Source of the DNA: Halocaridina rubra
Taxonomy: Eukaryota > Arthropoda > Malacostraca > Decapoda > Atyidae
DNA length: 64,000 nucleotides
NCBI GenBank assembly: GCA_037179515.1
Contig: JAXCGZ010009846.1
Location: 1 to 64,000 of the forward strand
Direction of reading: 5' to 3'
The stretch's first letter is position 1; each line of letters begins with the position of its first letter. Shown piece after piece: positions 11,376 through 29,735 of the stretch. The position numbers were made by a program, and so were the translations under genes. The notes beneath the pieces are model-generated. The model ran no database searches and was not told where the DNA came from. It worked only from the letters and a program-made list of their open reading frames with translations.

Positions 11376-14200
11376 CCCTCCCAAATACTGCCCCACTTAT
11401 ATTTCCTTTATCTCTCACCTCCTTCCCATTTTTGATCTCCTTTCTCCAGACAGCTTATACAACTCACTGGTGGATTCTACACATGACTTCTACATGCATT
11501 ATGTTCTCAGACCACACGTTCCACGTCGCCCTGAGGCCCATTCCTGGACTCTGGATCAGCGTATTGCCCAGGCGGAAAGGACAGCTGTGGATGCTGGACT
11601 CTCCTTTCAAAGACAGCCCACCCCTGACCACCTGCACCAATATCAGTTGGCGAGGGATGATCTGGTTGCCCTGCAGAAGTGCGTGCACACGGAGTATTGG
11701 CAGAAATTTACAGATAGTATTAACCATCAGACTAGCGCTGAAACTATGTGGCATCTTATAAGGAAGGCTGTCAAGAAGAAACCCACCTGTGCTCTACACC
11801 ACAGTCCACTTGAGTATGCTCAGGACCTCATTACTACCTGGTCAGCACAGTCACAAACTTGCAACCTTCCCGGGAACGTTCAAGAGGCACTCTCCACCCA
11901 CCGCAGTGTTCGTAACCTCTGCCTAATGGGTGCAGTACTACAGAAGGATGAAGAGGATGACATCCTATTCACAGAGGATGAACTACGACGTGCTCTTGCT
12001 AGGATTAAGGCTACTGCCCCTGGGGAGGATGGTCTTACATATCAAGTTCTCCGTCTTCTTCAGAAAGTTCCTGGTAACCCCCTACTGCAGCTCTTCAATC
12101 TTTGCTTTTGCTTGGGGCATGTGCCCTCTGCCTGGACCAGAAGCACTATTATTCCTCTACCAAAACCTGGAACCGACAAATTTAGGCCTATCTCCCTCAC
12201 CTCCTGCTTCAGCAAAGTGTTTGAACGCATCCTTCTTGCCCGGCTCATGCACCGTCTACATAATAAACTCTCCCCCAGTCTTTATGGTTTCCTCCCACAA
12301 CGGAGCACACATCACTGCCTCGCTGAACTCTACACCCGTCTTTCTCCCGCCAGTGTGGTCGCCTTTCTGGACCTCAAATCTGCCTTCGATATAGCCAACA
12401 GGGAAATTATTCTTGACCAGCTGGTGGACTTTGGAGTTCGGGGGAACATACTGAAATGGATACGGGGATATCTCTGCAACAGAACATCAAGTGTCCTTTT
12501 TAAAGGGTCGTATAGCTCCTATGAACGGTTTGAACTGGGTACTCCTCAGGGGTGTGTGCTAAGTCCTTTTCTATTCAATATCCTTATGCATTGTCTACTC
12601 TCCCTCCTTCCTGTCATCCCCGGTACTACAGTTACCTGCTATGCGGACGACATATGCATCCACACAACCTCAACTCATGACCTTCAGCACATGCTCCATG
12701 ATTTTTACGTGTCTGCTACCTCCTGTGGCCTTATTATCTCCCCAGAAAAAGCAGGATATTTACTTCACGCTACTGCAGAGCACTGCCCGCATTCGCCATG
12801 GGTGGTAATGTCATCCCTCACTGCACACAGTACACGTATTTAGGTGCACCAGTCCGGATCGCCCCAGCTATACCTGCACGTCAACGAATTCATCCCTTTG
12901 TGAAGAGCCTTCTTGACCGTCTGGAGCCCCGCTTTGCACCTGTCAAGTGGCTTGCCAACAATGCTGCAGGAGTCTCCATCCCAGTGGCGAGGACCCTCTA
13001 CATCCTACTACTTCGGTCAGTGGTCGACTATCTGTCTCCTGCGTTGTGTCAACTTCCTAGACCAGCTCTCGAGCCACTTGAAAAGTTCCAAAATCGAGTC
13101 ATGAGATTTATCTTGGGATGTTCTCTCTCTACCCGTATTGTGAGTATGCAGTTGGAGCTCAACTTGCCCCTTCTTGTGGAGAGGATTTATGCCAATGTGT
13201 CCTATTTTACTGTTAAGTGTCTTCACTACCCCTTTCTTGCTCCGTACTTCTCTGCTGTCATGAGGACGTCCCTGGATCCAGACGCACCCAGGCTCCCACT
13301 TCGAGCAGGAGGTCATAACCTTATCAGGGTGGTGAGTGACATTCTCCGTGGCCTTGACATCGACCTGCCTGTGCAGGCGGCTGTCCCAGATTTACCACCC
13401 TGGCGTGTCCCCCTCCCCGCTGTCACATATGCACCAACCTCGAAGGATGTCTATCCCCCCCTGCAGAGACAGTTAGCTCTGGAGACTATCGCTGATGTGT
13501 CCACGTCTATGTTGATGGTTCTGTGCAAGCAGATGGGAGGGCGGCATGTGCTGTCTTTTCCCCCCACCATGGAGCCACCTGTGTCGGCTGATTCATGGAT
13601 TGGCCGTAGACTACCCACCTCGTCGAGCTCCACCTACTGTGAACTGAATGCCATCTTGGATGCCGTGACTCTCCTTGTTCGACGACGAGTGAATGGGGTA
13701 ATAATTTGTGACTCCCAATCGGCCTCAGCCCTCCTCGCCCCACGGGCGGCGGGGACAGCGCCCGGGCCGCTCGGAGCCTGTTGTGTCGTTTGTATGGACG
13801 CCCTCTCACATTGGGCTGACTGGCAACGACACAGCGGATCGTCTTGCCAAGGCGGCCTGTATGCTGGATGGGCATGCTGTGGACGCTGAGCCCTCCCTCT
13901 GATGCCTACGTAACATCATCTACTCAGCTGGGTTTGCCATGACGGTCCGGTGCAGGGACACGGAGAGGGCCAACAGTGTGTCCATACAGCACCATGATCA
14001 CTTTCTTCACAGTCACTACAAGTATCGCGGAAAAACAATGTAGTTAGTGCTCGGCTCAGAATGGGGTATCGGCCTTTATGGCAGGTCTCCCAGACTCTAG
14101 ATATGCCACAGTACACCTCCTGTAAATTATGCGACCGTCCTAATGCTAACACTCCTGACCACTATTGTCTTCAGTGCCCCACAGTGGGAGATGTTTTACC
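11376..14200 (+). pseudogene. LINE ORF2, RT-RNase H part (decayed)
   Basis: Continuation of ORF2 after the nested gypsy element. The RT spans roughly 11950-12660, with TAPGEDGLTY, KFRPISLTSC, FLDLKSAFD, GTPQGCVLSP and the catalytic CYADD. A frameshift near 12785-12840 moves the frame to a segment running to about 13500. RNase H follows at about 13500-13860: a VDGS start, a YCELNA glutamate, a CDSQSA aspartate and a WTPSHIGLTGND motif lie in more than one frame, so there are further frameshifts around 13500-13800. A Cys-rich CKLC...C stretch at 14115-14180 resembles the C-terminal knuckle of this superfamily. The copy cannot make a full protein. Confidence 0.85.
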
Positions 14201-14567
14201 ATGAGGTCAGAACTTAATACAGATCTGCTTGTTTTTACTTAATGACGACAACCTTGATGTTATTCTTGCTCGTTATCCTCACTTTGGTGGCCATTAATTA
14301 TATTGAATTATACATATATTTTCTGTATTTTGCTGTATAATTCTCTTTGTGTGTTCTGTGTTTCTCTGAGCTTTACTTTTGTATATAATGTACTCTGTGC
14401 TGCCATACTGTGAGTTGTGTGTTAGTATGCAGCAATGTTTTATCAATGTGTACACCTCCCTGTAAACTATGTTCTATTCTTGGTTGTGTATCCATTTGAA
14501 GCATTATTTGTATGAATTCATGTAATGTCTGACGCCTTGGCGCAATAAATTAATAAAAAGAAATAAA

Positions 14568-15207
<640 letters not shown>

Positions 15208-15218
15208 CTGCAGATATA

Positions 15219-15302
<84 letters not shown>
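15208..15302. repeat. (AT)n microsatellite
   Basis: A nearly pure AT array with one or two AAT interruptions. It directly abuts the Tigger terminal repeat on its left and a Tigger-type end (TATCGCG motifs, 15303-15365) on its right. Confidence 0.97.
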
Positions 15303-15304
<2 letters not shown>

Positions 15305-15361
15305 CTCTATCGCGATTCACCTCTCGCGAATTCACTGTATCGCGATTTTTTTTTTTGGCAA

Positions 15362-15451
<90 letters not shown>
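15303..15451. repeat. Tigger-type end fragment followed by an (AT)n array
   Basis: 15303-15365 has the repeated TCGCG motifs and the poly-T plus GGCAAAAA stretch seen at the 5' end of this family (compare the reverse complement of 24545-24620). 15366-15451 is an AT dinucleotide run. Confidence 0.65.
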
Positions 15452-15454
<3 letters not shown>

Positions 15455-16230
15455 TATTCCCCCCCTTATGGTGGTAGTTCGGTTCCGGGACCCGTCGTGA
15501 ACCAGGAAAAACGCGGAGTAGGATCAGTCTATATGTACATAGATATTTTAATTTAGTTTTACGTTTACACTGTAAAAACCCTCCCTGTACTGTTAACAAA
15601 CCACCCTTTACTTCATAAATAACTGCATGCAAAGTAAATTTATATGAAAGTGATAGATAAAATTACAGTGAATGAAGTGTTTTATTATTTTTAGACTAGG
15701 AAATACTTGTTTTGTCAATAAAATAATGAAAATTTTAATATTCACTAGGTCACGTAGGTGAGAGCCTTTGCGTTTTCCGAAACGTGATACCGGTATCGTA
15801 TTTTTCATGGTGCAATACTGTTTACTATTTTTTACTGTTTTATTATTCTTAGGCTAGAAAATACTTGTTTTATCAATAAAATAATGAAAATTTTGATATT
15901 CACTAGGTCACGTAGGTGAGAGCCTTTGCGTTTTCCGAAACACTGATACCGGTATCGTATTTTGCATGGTGCAATACTGTTTACTATTTTTTACTTTTTT
16001 ATTTTTCTTAGGCTAAGAAATACGTTTTTTTTATCAATAAAATCATGAAACTACTGGAAATATAAATATATATGCTAGCTCACGTAGCTATCGGACACTA
16101 TTTTGCATGATGCAATACTGTGAATTATACTGTACGTACGTGTATCTAAATTTATATATATGCTAGCTCACGTAGCTATCGGACACTATTTCGCATGATG
16201 CAATACTGTGAGTTATACTGTACATACGTA
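15452..16230 (-). mobile_element. Tigger/pogo-like deletion derivative with subterminal tandem repeats
   Basis: It begins CAGTATTCCCCCC immediately after the AT array, followed by a subterminal block shared with 23063-23260 (GGGACCCG, then CCCTCCCTGTACTGTTAAC). The rest is a set of imperfect tandem units containing CACGTAGGTG or CACGTAGCTA at 15751, 15909, 16081 and 16169. No transposase ORF is left. The orientation follows the family 3' end lying on the left. Confidence 0.65.

Positions 16231-18368
<2,138 letters not shown>

Positions 18369-18440
<72 letters not shown>
18369..18440. repeat. (AT)n microsatellite right of the satellite palindrome
   Basis: An AT array that cuts off the last 278-bp unit after GTAATATGAA. 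It is followed by a poly-T tract at 18441-18458. Confidence 0.97.
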
Positions 18441-18444
<4 letters not shown>

Positions 18445-18461
18445 TTTTTTTTTTTTTTAAA

Positions 18462-18734
18462 GATTATTGTGACACCAGGATGGGCCAAAAAATGATAAAA
18501 TAAAACAGCCTTTATCAGGCTGTAAAGAGAAATAGAGATGGAGAGTGTAATGACCTGTCAGATTTGAAGGGATTATAAAATATGTGTAATGAATATCCAG
18601 CCCGCGGTCCTCTGCATTACTTTCATGATGTCTATTCCAATAATTCTCCTTCGATCTTATTATTATTATTATTATTATTATTATTGGCAACAATAATTTT
18701 CCTTTAATGATGATTGTGGATATTATTATCATCA

Positions 18735-18795
<61 letters not shown>

Positions 18796-19020
18796 GGGAT
18801 CATCATTGTTTGTACATCTGTTGGTTTATTTACTTTAATAACTGTGTACAGTGCCCCTCCCTAGTTGGCCGGGACAAAGAGAGTTTGGGGGGTTGGGTAG
18901 AATAGAATGTTGGGGAGAGAGAGAGAGAGACATCTTTAATTAACTCTTGTTCATTCAACCAAATCTACATTATTTATTGTAAAAATAATGGTTTAATTAC
19001 AAATTCGTAATAATAATGAT

Positions 19021-19071
<51 letters not shown>

Positions 19072-19106
19072 CATCATCAAAGGAAAATTTTTGTTAATAA
19101 TAATAA

Positions 19107-19160
<54 letters not shown>

Positions 19161-19368
19161 GATCTAAGGAGAATATTTGGAATAGACATCATGAGAGTAA
19201 TGCAGAGGTATATTAAAACCCAGCGGAGAGCTGGATATTCATTACACATCTATTATAATCCCTTCACATCTGACAGGTCAGTACACTCTCCATCTGTTTC
19301 TCTTTACAGCCTGATAAAGGCTGTTTTATTTTATCATTTTCTGGTCCATCCTGGTGTCACAAAAAAAA
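18462..19368. repeat. Large inverted repeat on AAT/ATT arrays, short CR1-like derivative
   Basis: 18462-18685 reappears as its reverse complement at about 19141-19368, with mismatches. The inner parts also mirror: ATT runs at 18656-18684 and 18736-18795 face AAT runs at 19020-19069 and 19099-19160, with TTTTCCTTTAATGATGAT facing ATCATCATCAAAGGAAAA. The outer arms join a stretch like the start of the CR1-like LINE (compare 30803-30880) to its 3' tail (GATAAAGGCTG...GGTGTCAC, compare 21365-21405). I read this as an internally deleted, non-coding derivative present twice in opposite orientation. Confidence 0.75.
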
Positions 19369-19395
19369 TAAATAGATAAATAAATAAATAAATTA

Positions 19396-22950
<3,555 letters not shown>

Positions 22951-23062
22951 ATATATATTTATAATATGGTCGGTGGGAAAAGGATGAAGATCAATGGGCT
23001 AAGGATCTGCAAACTATTAATTAGAAATAGCAATAATGGGAATGAAAAAAAAAATGGATGTA

Positions 23063-24620
23063 CAGTGTTCCTTCAATTATCGCGAAGGTTCTTTTCCGGG
23101 ACCCGACGCGAGACAGGAAAATCACGGAGTAGGATTACCCTATATGTACATAGATATTTTAATTTATTTTTACTTTTACACCGTATAAACTGTATAAACC
23201 CTCCCTGTACTGTTAACAAACCACCCTTTACTTCATAAATAACAGCATGCAAGCGTAAATTTATATGACATACTCATGTACATAGGTATTTTACAATTAT
23301 TTTTACGTTTACTGTATAAACCCTCCCTGTACTGTTAAAAAACCACCCTTTACTTTATAAATAACAGCATGCAACGTAAATTTATATGTACGTGATAGGT
23401 AAACTTACCGTGAATGAGGTGGTAATGGTTTGTAGACTCTATAGGAAATTATTCCGCAGCCAATAACAGCTTTACGACTGTTATTCATTGAGGTCAAAAT
23501 TGCGGCCGACATCCGTAAACCTTTTTCCTTCTTTCAGCATATGTAAGAGTTTCACCTTATCTGTTATGGTTAACATCTTCCTTTGATGCTTATGCTCACT
23601 ACCAGAAGCCTTAGATGATGAAAGACGCTTGGGAGGCATTGCAGAGGTTGAAAAAAATGAAGAAAATAAATCACAAGCACAACGTATTAATAAGCACAAA
23701 GTGAACGGCGCACACGTGAGGTAGACTGAGCGAGTAAGGTGAGACAATGGAAGATGGTGCAAGCCTTTGTCCGAAACGCTGATAGCGGTATCGTTTTTTA
23801 CATGGTGCAATACTGTTAGTATTTATGTTTTTTACTATTTTTTACTGTTTTATTATTCTTAGGCTAAGAAATACGTTTTTTTTTATCAAATAAATCATGA
23901 AACTACTGGAAATTTTAATATATATGCTAGCTCACGTAGGTGCGACCCCAATACATTGTACGCTATCGGACACTATTTCACATGATGCAATACTGTGTTA
24001 TATGTCTATATTTATGTTTTTTACTATTGTTTATCTGTTTTATTACTCTTAGGCTAGGAAATACTTGTTTTATCAATAAAATAATGAAAATTTCAATATG
24101 TACTATCTTACGTAGGTTCGACCCTGTTCGTTTTCCGAAACGCTGATACAGGTATCGTATTTTACATTGTGCAATACTGTTAGTATTTATGTTTCTTACT
24201 ATTTTTTACTGTTTTATTATTCTTAGGCTAAGAAATAAGTTTTTTTATCAATAAAATCATGAAACTACTGGAAATATAAATATATATGCTAGCTCACGTA
24301 GGTGCGACCCCAATACATTGTACGCTATCAGACACTATTTCACATGATGCAATACTGTGAGTTATACAGTATATCTAAATTTATGTTTTTTACTATTTTT
24401 TACTGTTTTATTATTTGTAGGCTGGGAGATAAATTTTGTTTATCAAATGGATAATGAAATATGTTTTTTTCAATAAAAAAATGAAAATACTGAAAATTTT
24501 TATTTTTTTAATGTGTTAATATTTTTGCATATACCCCCCCAAAGAAAAAAAATTTGCCAAAAAAGATCGCGGTACAGTGAATTTGCGAGCCAAGAAACGC
24601 GATGCAGCGAAGGATCACTG
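23063..24620 (-). mobile_element. Tigger-like internally deleted element with terminal repeats and TA duplication
   Basis: The left end is CAGTGTTCCTTCAATTATCG at 23063 after TA. The right end read on the minus strand is CAGTGATCCTTCGCTGCATC from 24620, before TA. Both match the terminal repeats of this family. It keeps only the first 50-odd codons of a transposase (separate entry) and several about 180-bp units with ACGTAGGT(G/T)CGACCC in its 5' leader. TA target duplication is the rule for the pogo/Tigger group. Confidence 0.8.
23481..23640 (-). pseudogene. Tigger transposase N-terminal remnant
   Basis: From the ATG at 23640-23638 the minus strand encodes MPPKRLSSS, then a helix-turn-helix-like start (LTITDKVKLLHMLKEG, FTDVGRNFDLNE), and stops at 23481. 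It matches the first 53 residues of the transposase at 41692, including MPPKRPSSS and DKVKLLDMLKEG. The DNA-binding and DDE domains are deleted. This is a dead remnant within the element at 23063-24620. Confidence 0.8.
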
Positions 24621-25321
24621 TAATACAATATTATTATAAGAAAAACAGTGTATATGCACTGTACCTGAAATACCGAAACTTTAGCACACATGAGTAGCTG
24701 ACGATGCTTTTTTAGTGTTATTGGTGCCATCTATTGACAAAAAAACTAAACAACAGAAACATTTTTCATTAATGCCTCAAATTGTTCACGACAAATGAGT
24801 GCAACAACGAAGAGTGGGGTGACGAACCATGTAATGGGAACCCCCTGTGTATGAGAAGGAAAAAGATGCCTTAAGCACCATATAACCATTAGAACGCTGT
24901 TTGAGCTTGTCTGTCGCCATGTTTGATTTAAAACAAGCCTTCAGAATTTGAAAACAATTTTAAAAGATGCCTTAAGCTCCATATAACCATAAGATTGCTG
25001 TTGGAGCTTGCCGGTTGCCATGTTTAATTTAAAACAAGCATGAAGAATTTGAAAACAAATTTAACATTACCCGGTTCTTGCCTATTTACTCTGTGCGGGA
25101 CAGCATCTGACCTAAATTGGTTAATGTTTTGGAATATGGTGATCCCATTACTTTACTAGGCAGATGTTATATGACCACCAGCACTGTTCCTGGCTGCTTA
25201 GCAAGTAGCTACACAATCAATTTCTCATTAACCACCTGGTATGGAAAACTGACATGTAAAGACAAGAATAGGTTTTTAATAATTGTTAAAAAGAGCCGGA
25301 AATTAGGGGCAATTACTGAAC
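24621..25321. other. Unassigned stretch with a 101-bp tandem duplication
   Basis: No gene is supported here. AAAAGATGCC starts at 24861 and again at 24962, and the sequence through about 25060 is a two-copy direct repeat of 101 bp with roughly 10% mismatch. Short ORFs in this stretch have no recognisable motif. Confidence 0.6.
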
Positions 25322-25329
25322 CACTAGAC

Positions 25330-25770
25330 CAGTGGTTTTTAGCCTTTTTCAGTATATGACCCCATTCAAATCAGCAGTCAGTTCTCGCCCCCCCCCCATT
25401 GCTGAAATACAAATAAAATGTTAAAAATACAAAGTTGATGTGAAGTGTATTAATAACAAAACCACGTTTTATTTTTATTTAATCTTCATTCATATAACTT
25501 AAATTTTTTTGCATCCAAATCACATATGAGTACCCTGTAATCGAGTCTGTTGCAACTTTGCCACTTCATTAGGAAATTAGGTTTAGAACTTGAGGTTTAT
25601 CTCTATCCCAGAACACTGCTGAAGCAAAAAAAATTTTTTTTTTTTCAGGAAAAATATAATGCGTATATAAAAATATATTTTGCTTTAATTATTCATAGGC
25701 AACCTCGCACCCTTTAGGAACCGGCCTCGCACCCCCTAGGTGTGCGAGCACCCCTGGTTAAGAATCACTG
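25330..25770. mobile_element. hAT-type MITE, 441 bp, with 8-bp target duplication
   Basis: The left end is CAGTGGTTTTTAGCC. The right end on the other strand is CAGTGATTCTTAACC. The element is flanked by a perfect 8-bp duplication, CACTAGAC, at 25322-25329 and 25771-25778. Eight-base duplications and CAGNG ends are standard for the hAT superfamily. There is no coding capacity; the interior is AT-rich with a poly-C run at 25389-25398. Confidence 0.92.
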
Positions 25771-26153
25771 CACTAGACACTATATCAGGAAGGAGTAATA
25801 AAACAAGTGGAAAAGATCATGCAGGATCGAACCTATCCATTGCACAACTGTTACACTTTTTTAAGGTCTGGAAGAAGGCTAGCATCGCCGGTACAGCACA
25901 CAAATCTTCTTCTTCTTCTTCATCTACATCTTTTCCCACTTTTATGCTGGGTCGATGTTTCTGGCCAGTTTTCTCCATTTGTTTCTGTCCCATACCTCAT
26001 CACCCAACAAACCTTTAGACCTCAGGTCGTCATTGATGCAATCCATCCACCTACGCTTTGGTCTCCCTCTCCTTCTCCTACCCTGTATATCCATTTCCAT
26101 CACCCTCCTGCCAACATACTGTTCATCCCTCCTAACGACATGACCATACCATC

Positions 26154-26624
26154 TTAGTCTACTTTTGAGGTACCTCTAATTACCTCGTTTCTGATCTTAT
26201 CGCTTCTTGTCACTCCACACATCCATCTCAACATCCTCATCTCTGCCACATCCAGTTTTTTCTCTTGTGTCTTCTTTTTTATCCATGTTTCTGCTCCATA
26301 TATCATCGCAGGTCTCACAAGTGTCTTATGCACTTTACCCCTCAACTTAATCCCAATTCTCTGGTCGCACAGCACCCCAGACACTTTCTTCCAGTTCTTC
26401 CATCCCACTTGTATTCTGTGAGTTATTTCTGACTGTAGGTCAGCATCCTTTGCTACTGTTGATCCCATATACTTGAACTTTTCAACTCTTTTCAACACCT
26501 TCCCCTGCAAATTGACCTCCCCATCCTCATCATCTCTCAACCTCAAGTACTCTGTCTTCTTCCTGCTGATTTTCAATCCTCTATCCTCCATCACTCTTCT
26601 CCACTCCTCAAGCTTCTCCTCCAC
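26154..26624 (-). pseudogene. RTE reverse transcriptase C-terminal remnant
   Basis: An open stretch of 156 codons covering the thumb/connection region after the RT active site (KKTEYL, FKYMGS, AETW, MLRWMCGV, IRNE). The catalytic FADD motif is not in this frame; the upstream coding sequence lies in other frames and is broken by the hairpin. It is a dead fragment of the LINE at 25907-26930. Confidence 0.8.
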
Positions 26625-26766
26625 TACCTCTCGTCTGTTGCTACACAGTACAATGTCATCTGCAAAGAGCTTACATCATGGAGACTGATCTCTAATACCC
26701 TGGGTTACTACATCCAAGACCAGATCAAATAGATATGGACTCAAAGCAGACCCTTGATGCAGACCA

Positions 26767-26858
26767 GATTTCTTATATCTATTTGTAAGCTGTGCCGCCA
26801 CTGAGGCTGGCTTGCCCCCCTCAGTGGCAGCACAGCATACAAATAGATATAAGAAATC
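26767..26858. repeat. Near-perfect 92-bp hairpin
   Basis: The left arm GATTTCTTATATCTATTTGT... and right arm ...ACAAATAGATATAAGAAATC pair over about 38 bp, with a further GCTGTGC/GCACAGC and CGCCACTGAG/CTCAGTGGC match. The loop is about 14 nt and C-rich. It interrupts the RTE coding sequence. Confidence 0.9.
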
Positions 26859-26930
26859 CTTCATTCCAAAGAGTATTTTACTCTTTAACAATTTAAAAGT
26901 GGTACACTTGAGATAAGTCATTACATCACT

Positions 26931-28390
26931 GTGATGGATTGGATTTTAATGTGATGGATATGTTTGTGTATCTTAATGTAGCGTTTTGGACGTATGTATA
27001 ATGGGTGTGCATGTTTGTATGTGTGTATTGGTGTGTGTGTAATTGGGTAGGTATGTGGATATGTATATGTAAATGTGTATGTGTATGTACATGTATGTAG
27101 CCTATATGTTTGTGTGGGCCATGTTTTTATACCATCTTATATTATCTTTACTTTGATTGTAGTAGGGGGCTCAGTGCCACAAAGAATTTCGTTTTGTATA
27201 GTTAGTGTACTGCAATTTGACAATAAAGTTATCTATATCTATCTACAATAGTGCACACCAACTTCTAGGTTTATATTTTGGTTACCCTCGACTAACATTA
27301 TTACCCCATAACAAAGAGTTGGTTCTCAGTGTCACCAACATCTCAGTGTATTGCGTCCCTCTTCAGGAGTCTCATGGGGAGCAGATAGGAATACGTCGAT
27401 AGGGAACAAGGCCTCTATTTCTTGTAAAATATCTTATGGTGTTGTGGTATTTGCTCTGTTAGTAAGATTCTATTGGCCATGAGTTTTTTACTCTGATTTA
27501 AATTAATTTAAATGATTTATGTCATAACCTTGTTTCTAGGTCTTCATTACTTTGACTCTGCTTCAAGTTTTTTTATTTTATCATTCTCATATTTCTTCCT
27601 TGTCCCTAAGCTGCTACATTTTTTTTTTTATCTCGACTTGATGAAGGCAGTGGTCTTTGCTTGTCCAAGTGTCATAATCGTAAATAGAAAAAGGTTACCT
27701 TTATGAATTAATTTTGCTTTTCCTTCTCTGTAGTTAAAAATCTTGCTATATGTCAGCAAGTTTGTTTGTTTCTCACTGTACCGCACACTACTTTCCTTTT
27801 CTTTTACAGACCTCATCATCATCATGTTTCCCCCGCCATGTTCAGTCTTGAGATTCACATATAGCTGATATCACATCAATTTCTCCCTTTCAAGTATTGT
27901 CACTGATCAGAGGACTCAATTTTTCAGTCACACCCTACTTCATTTTATTTGTCATATCCTCCTTGTAATCAACTTTACCCATATTTTACTGTACGATTTT
28001 GTTTATTGCTAGATTATTTTTCATTGTAATTGAGAAAGTTTTCAAAATACTTTCCTAGTTTATTCCAGTGCCTGATAGTCACTTCTAAATTGTTCAATTT
28101 TCTTTTATTGGAATATTCCAAACTGAGATTTTATTACTTTCAAAATATAGGAAAGCACCAACATTCAGCTCATTCTAGCCCTCACTTAATATTTTAACTT
28201 TCTCTCTTTCCTAACTTGATACAAGTTGTCTCATTATTTTTTCCTAGTTGCACCATAATACTAACATACAGTTTGATAGTCCTGCAGATTTCATAAATAA
28301 AACATTGATTCTAATGTGATGATAATTGTTAAGTATAACCATGAGATTAAGTACAGGAATTACAAACTACCATTTATTTTTGCATTACAG
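26931..28390. other. Intergenic or upstream intron sequence of the zinc-finger gene
   Basis: No coding gene is seen. 26990-27110 is rich in TGTATG/TG steps. 27170-27245 ends in CAATAAAGTTATCTATATC, a retroelement-like 3' tail. 27600-27690 resembles the 3' tail of the CR1-like LINE (GATGAAGGCAGT...GTGTCATAA), but is old. The polypyrimidine tract and AG at 28389-28390 close this stretch. Confidence 0.5.
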
Positions 28391-29735
28391 ATAAAAGTTC
28401 TTCATTGTTTGATCAATCTACAGAAAACCGAGTTCTTAATGGATTCCTTTATCTGTGGAGGTTGCAGTAATACTTTTTATGCTCTACATGATTTCATTAT
28501 TCACAAGGAAGTGTGTCATCGTGAAGTCATAGAGCCAGTGAAAAATTATAAGGACCATAGTAAGTTATCCCTGGTAAGAATATATCCTACAACTGCTCCA
28601 ACTGTTGGTGCTGAGAAAATATCGCAGTTGTTTGCTACCTCTGAGTCGTCTTCTACAGCAGGGAGATATTGCATAGACAATGATGGACATTTGCAGAAGT
28701 CTTGGAAAACTTCTGATATTGGAATGGCTTCTATCATGACCTCGTCCTTGGAGAATATGACATGGAGGGATCAGTTGCTTTGTAATATGGAGACCTTTAC
28801 AACGAAATCATGCATATCGCCTACTGTCAATGTATTTTGTAATACTAAAACAGACTTTCTGGTCAAGAAAGTTGATGTGAGGGAGAAAGGTGAAAAAACT
28901 ATAGAAATTTTTGAAAGCGGTAACAGGAATATCCTCCTAGGCCAACTTGTGTTAGAGGAGTTTACTTTAGAGGACAATCCAAAAGACTTTGTTCATATTG
29001 AAATCTCAGAAAAAGCTAATTGCGACGAAGGTTTGGTTATGTCTCCTTTTGTTACCAAGTGTTATAAAAACATCCGTGAATCTGAATTCCTAATCAAGAG
29101 AAGTGATAGTGTATCAGATAGGAAAGTAATATTTCAGTATGATAAAAACCATACAGATGTAACAAAAGATAAACATATTGTATCCTCTGTTAGTCCTATG
29201 AAAATGTCTTCTGTAAACAAGAAATATACAGAAAAAGTGGATACATCAGCTAAGGCTAATGTTGATCAGAATTTCCTGTTGAATACCAACTGTAGAACAG
29301 ATGATAATCTTAATAAGAACCTTGTAAATATTCAGAATAGCAGTGATATTAAAAACGGTAAAAATCATCACCATACAAAATGTAGCTCATTTGCTATTCG
29401 TGAAAATTTTATCATGAATATTCGTGAAAATAAAATAGAAGCATCCCAGAACGAGAATAATATGTCCAGTGAATTATTTTTGGAAGGAACAAAGGATAGA
29501 AGAAATAAAGAAGTGGAAAAATGTGTGATTCTAGATGAAGACTCTGTAGTTGACCAACAAGCTGCTTCTGAGGGTGGTTGTCAAGTGGTGCCAAATGAGG
29601 ATGAAGAAATAGCATTAGTAAACAGTAATTTTGTCTCTAGCAGCAATGAATGGAAAGAAGTGACCCATGCATCAGCACCAGGGTTATATACCTTGCTTTT
29701 AAATGCTGATAATACTTTCACTTTAGTTGCTGGAG
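28391..29735 (+). CDS. C2H2 zinc-finger / AT-hook protein, first coding exon
   Basis: The first coding exon of the only host gene supported here. An acceptor (TTTTTGCATTACAG) ends at 28390. The ATG at 28439 gives MDSFICGGCSNTFYALHDF, an N-terminal C2H2-like finger (CGGC, then HKEVCH). The remaining about 400 residues are low-complexity, rich in Ser, Asn and Lys, with no domain I recognise. The donor is GGAG|GTAAGA at 29735/29736, phase 1. Joined with the exons at 36181, 37423 and 38951 the phases fit exactly and total 1215 codons. The protein is presumably a nuclear DNA-binding regulator. An N-terminal finger of this kind ahead of a distal array recalls the ZFP64 style, but I do not assign orthology. 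Confidence 0.85.

Larger units (their letters stand above)
25907..26930 (-). mobile_element. RTE-clade LINE, 3' fragment
   Basis: The minus strand encodes the end of an RT and the conserved RTE tail: LHQGSALSPYLFDLVLD at 26700-26760, then KISRKKTEYL, FKYMGSTV, MIYGAETW and MRMLRWMCGVTRSDKIRNE, ending near 26160. The 3' end is marked by a (GAA)n-type tail, CTTCTTCTTCTTC on the plus strand at 25907. The copy is 5'-truncated, and a 92-bp hairpin sits inside the coding region at 26767-26858. Confidence 0.85.

Noticed and set aside
18714..19216. Poly-Leu and poly-Ile ORFs
   Set aside because: Translations of (ATT)n and (AAT)n arrays.
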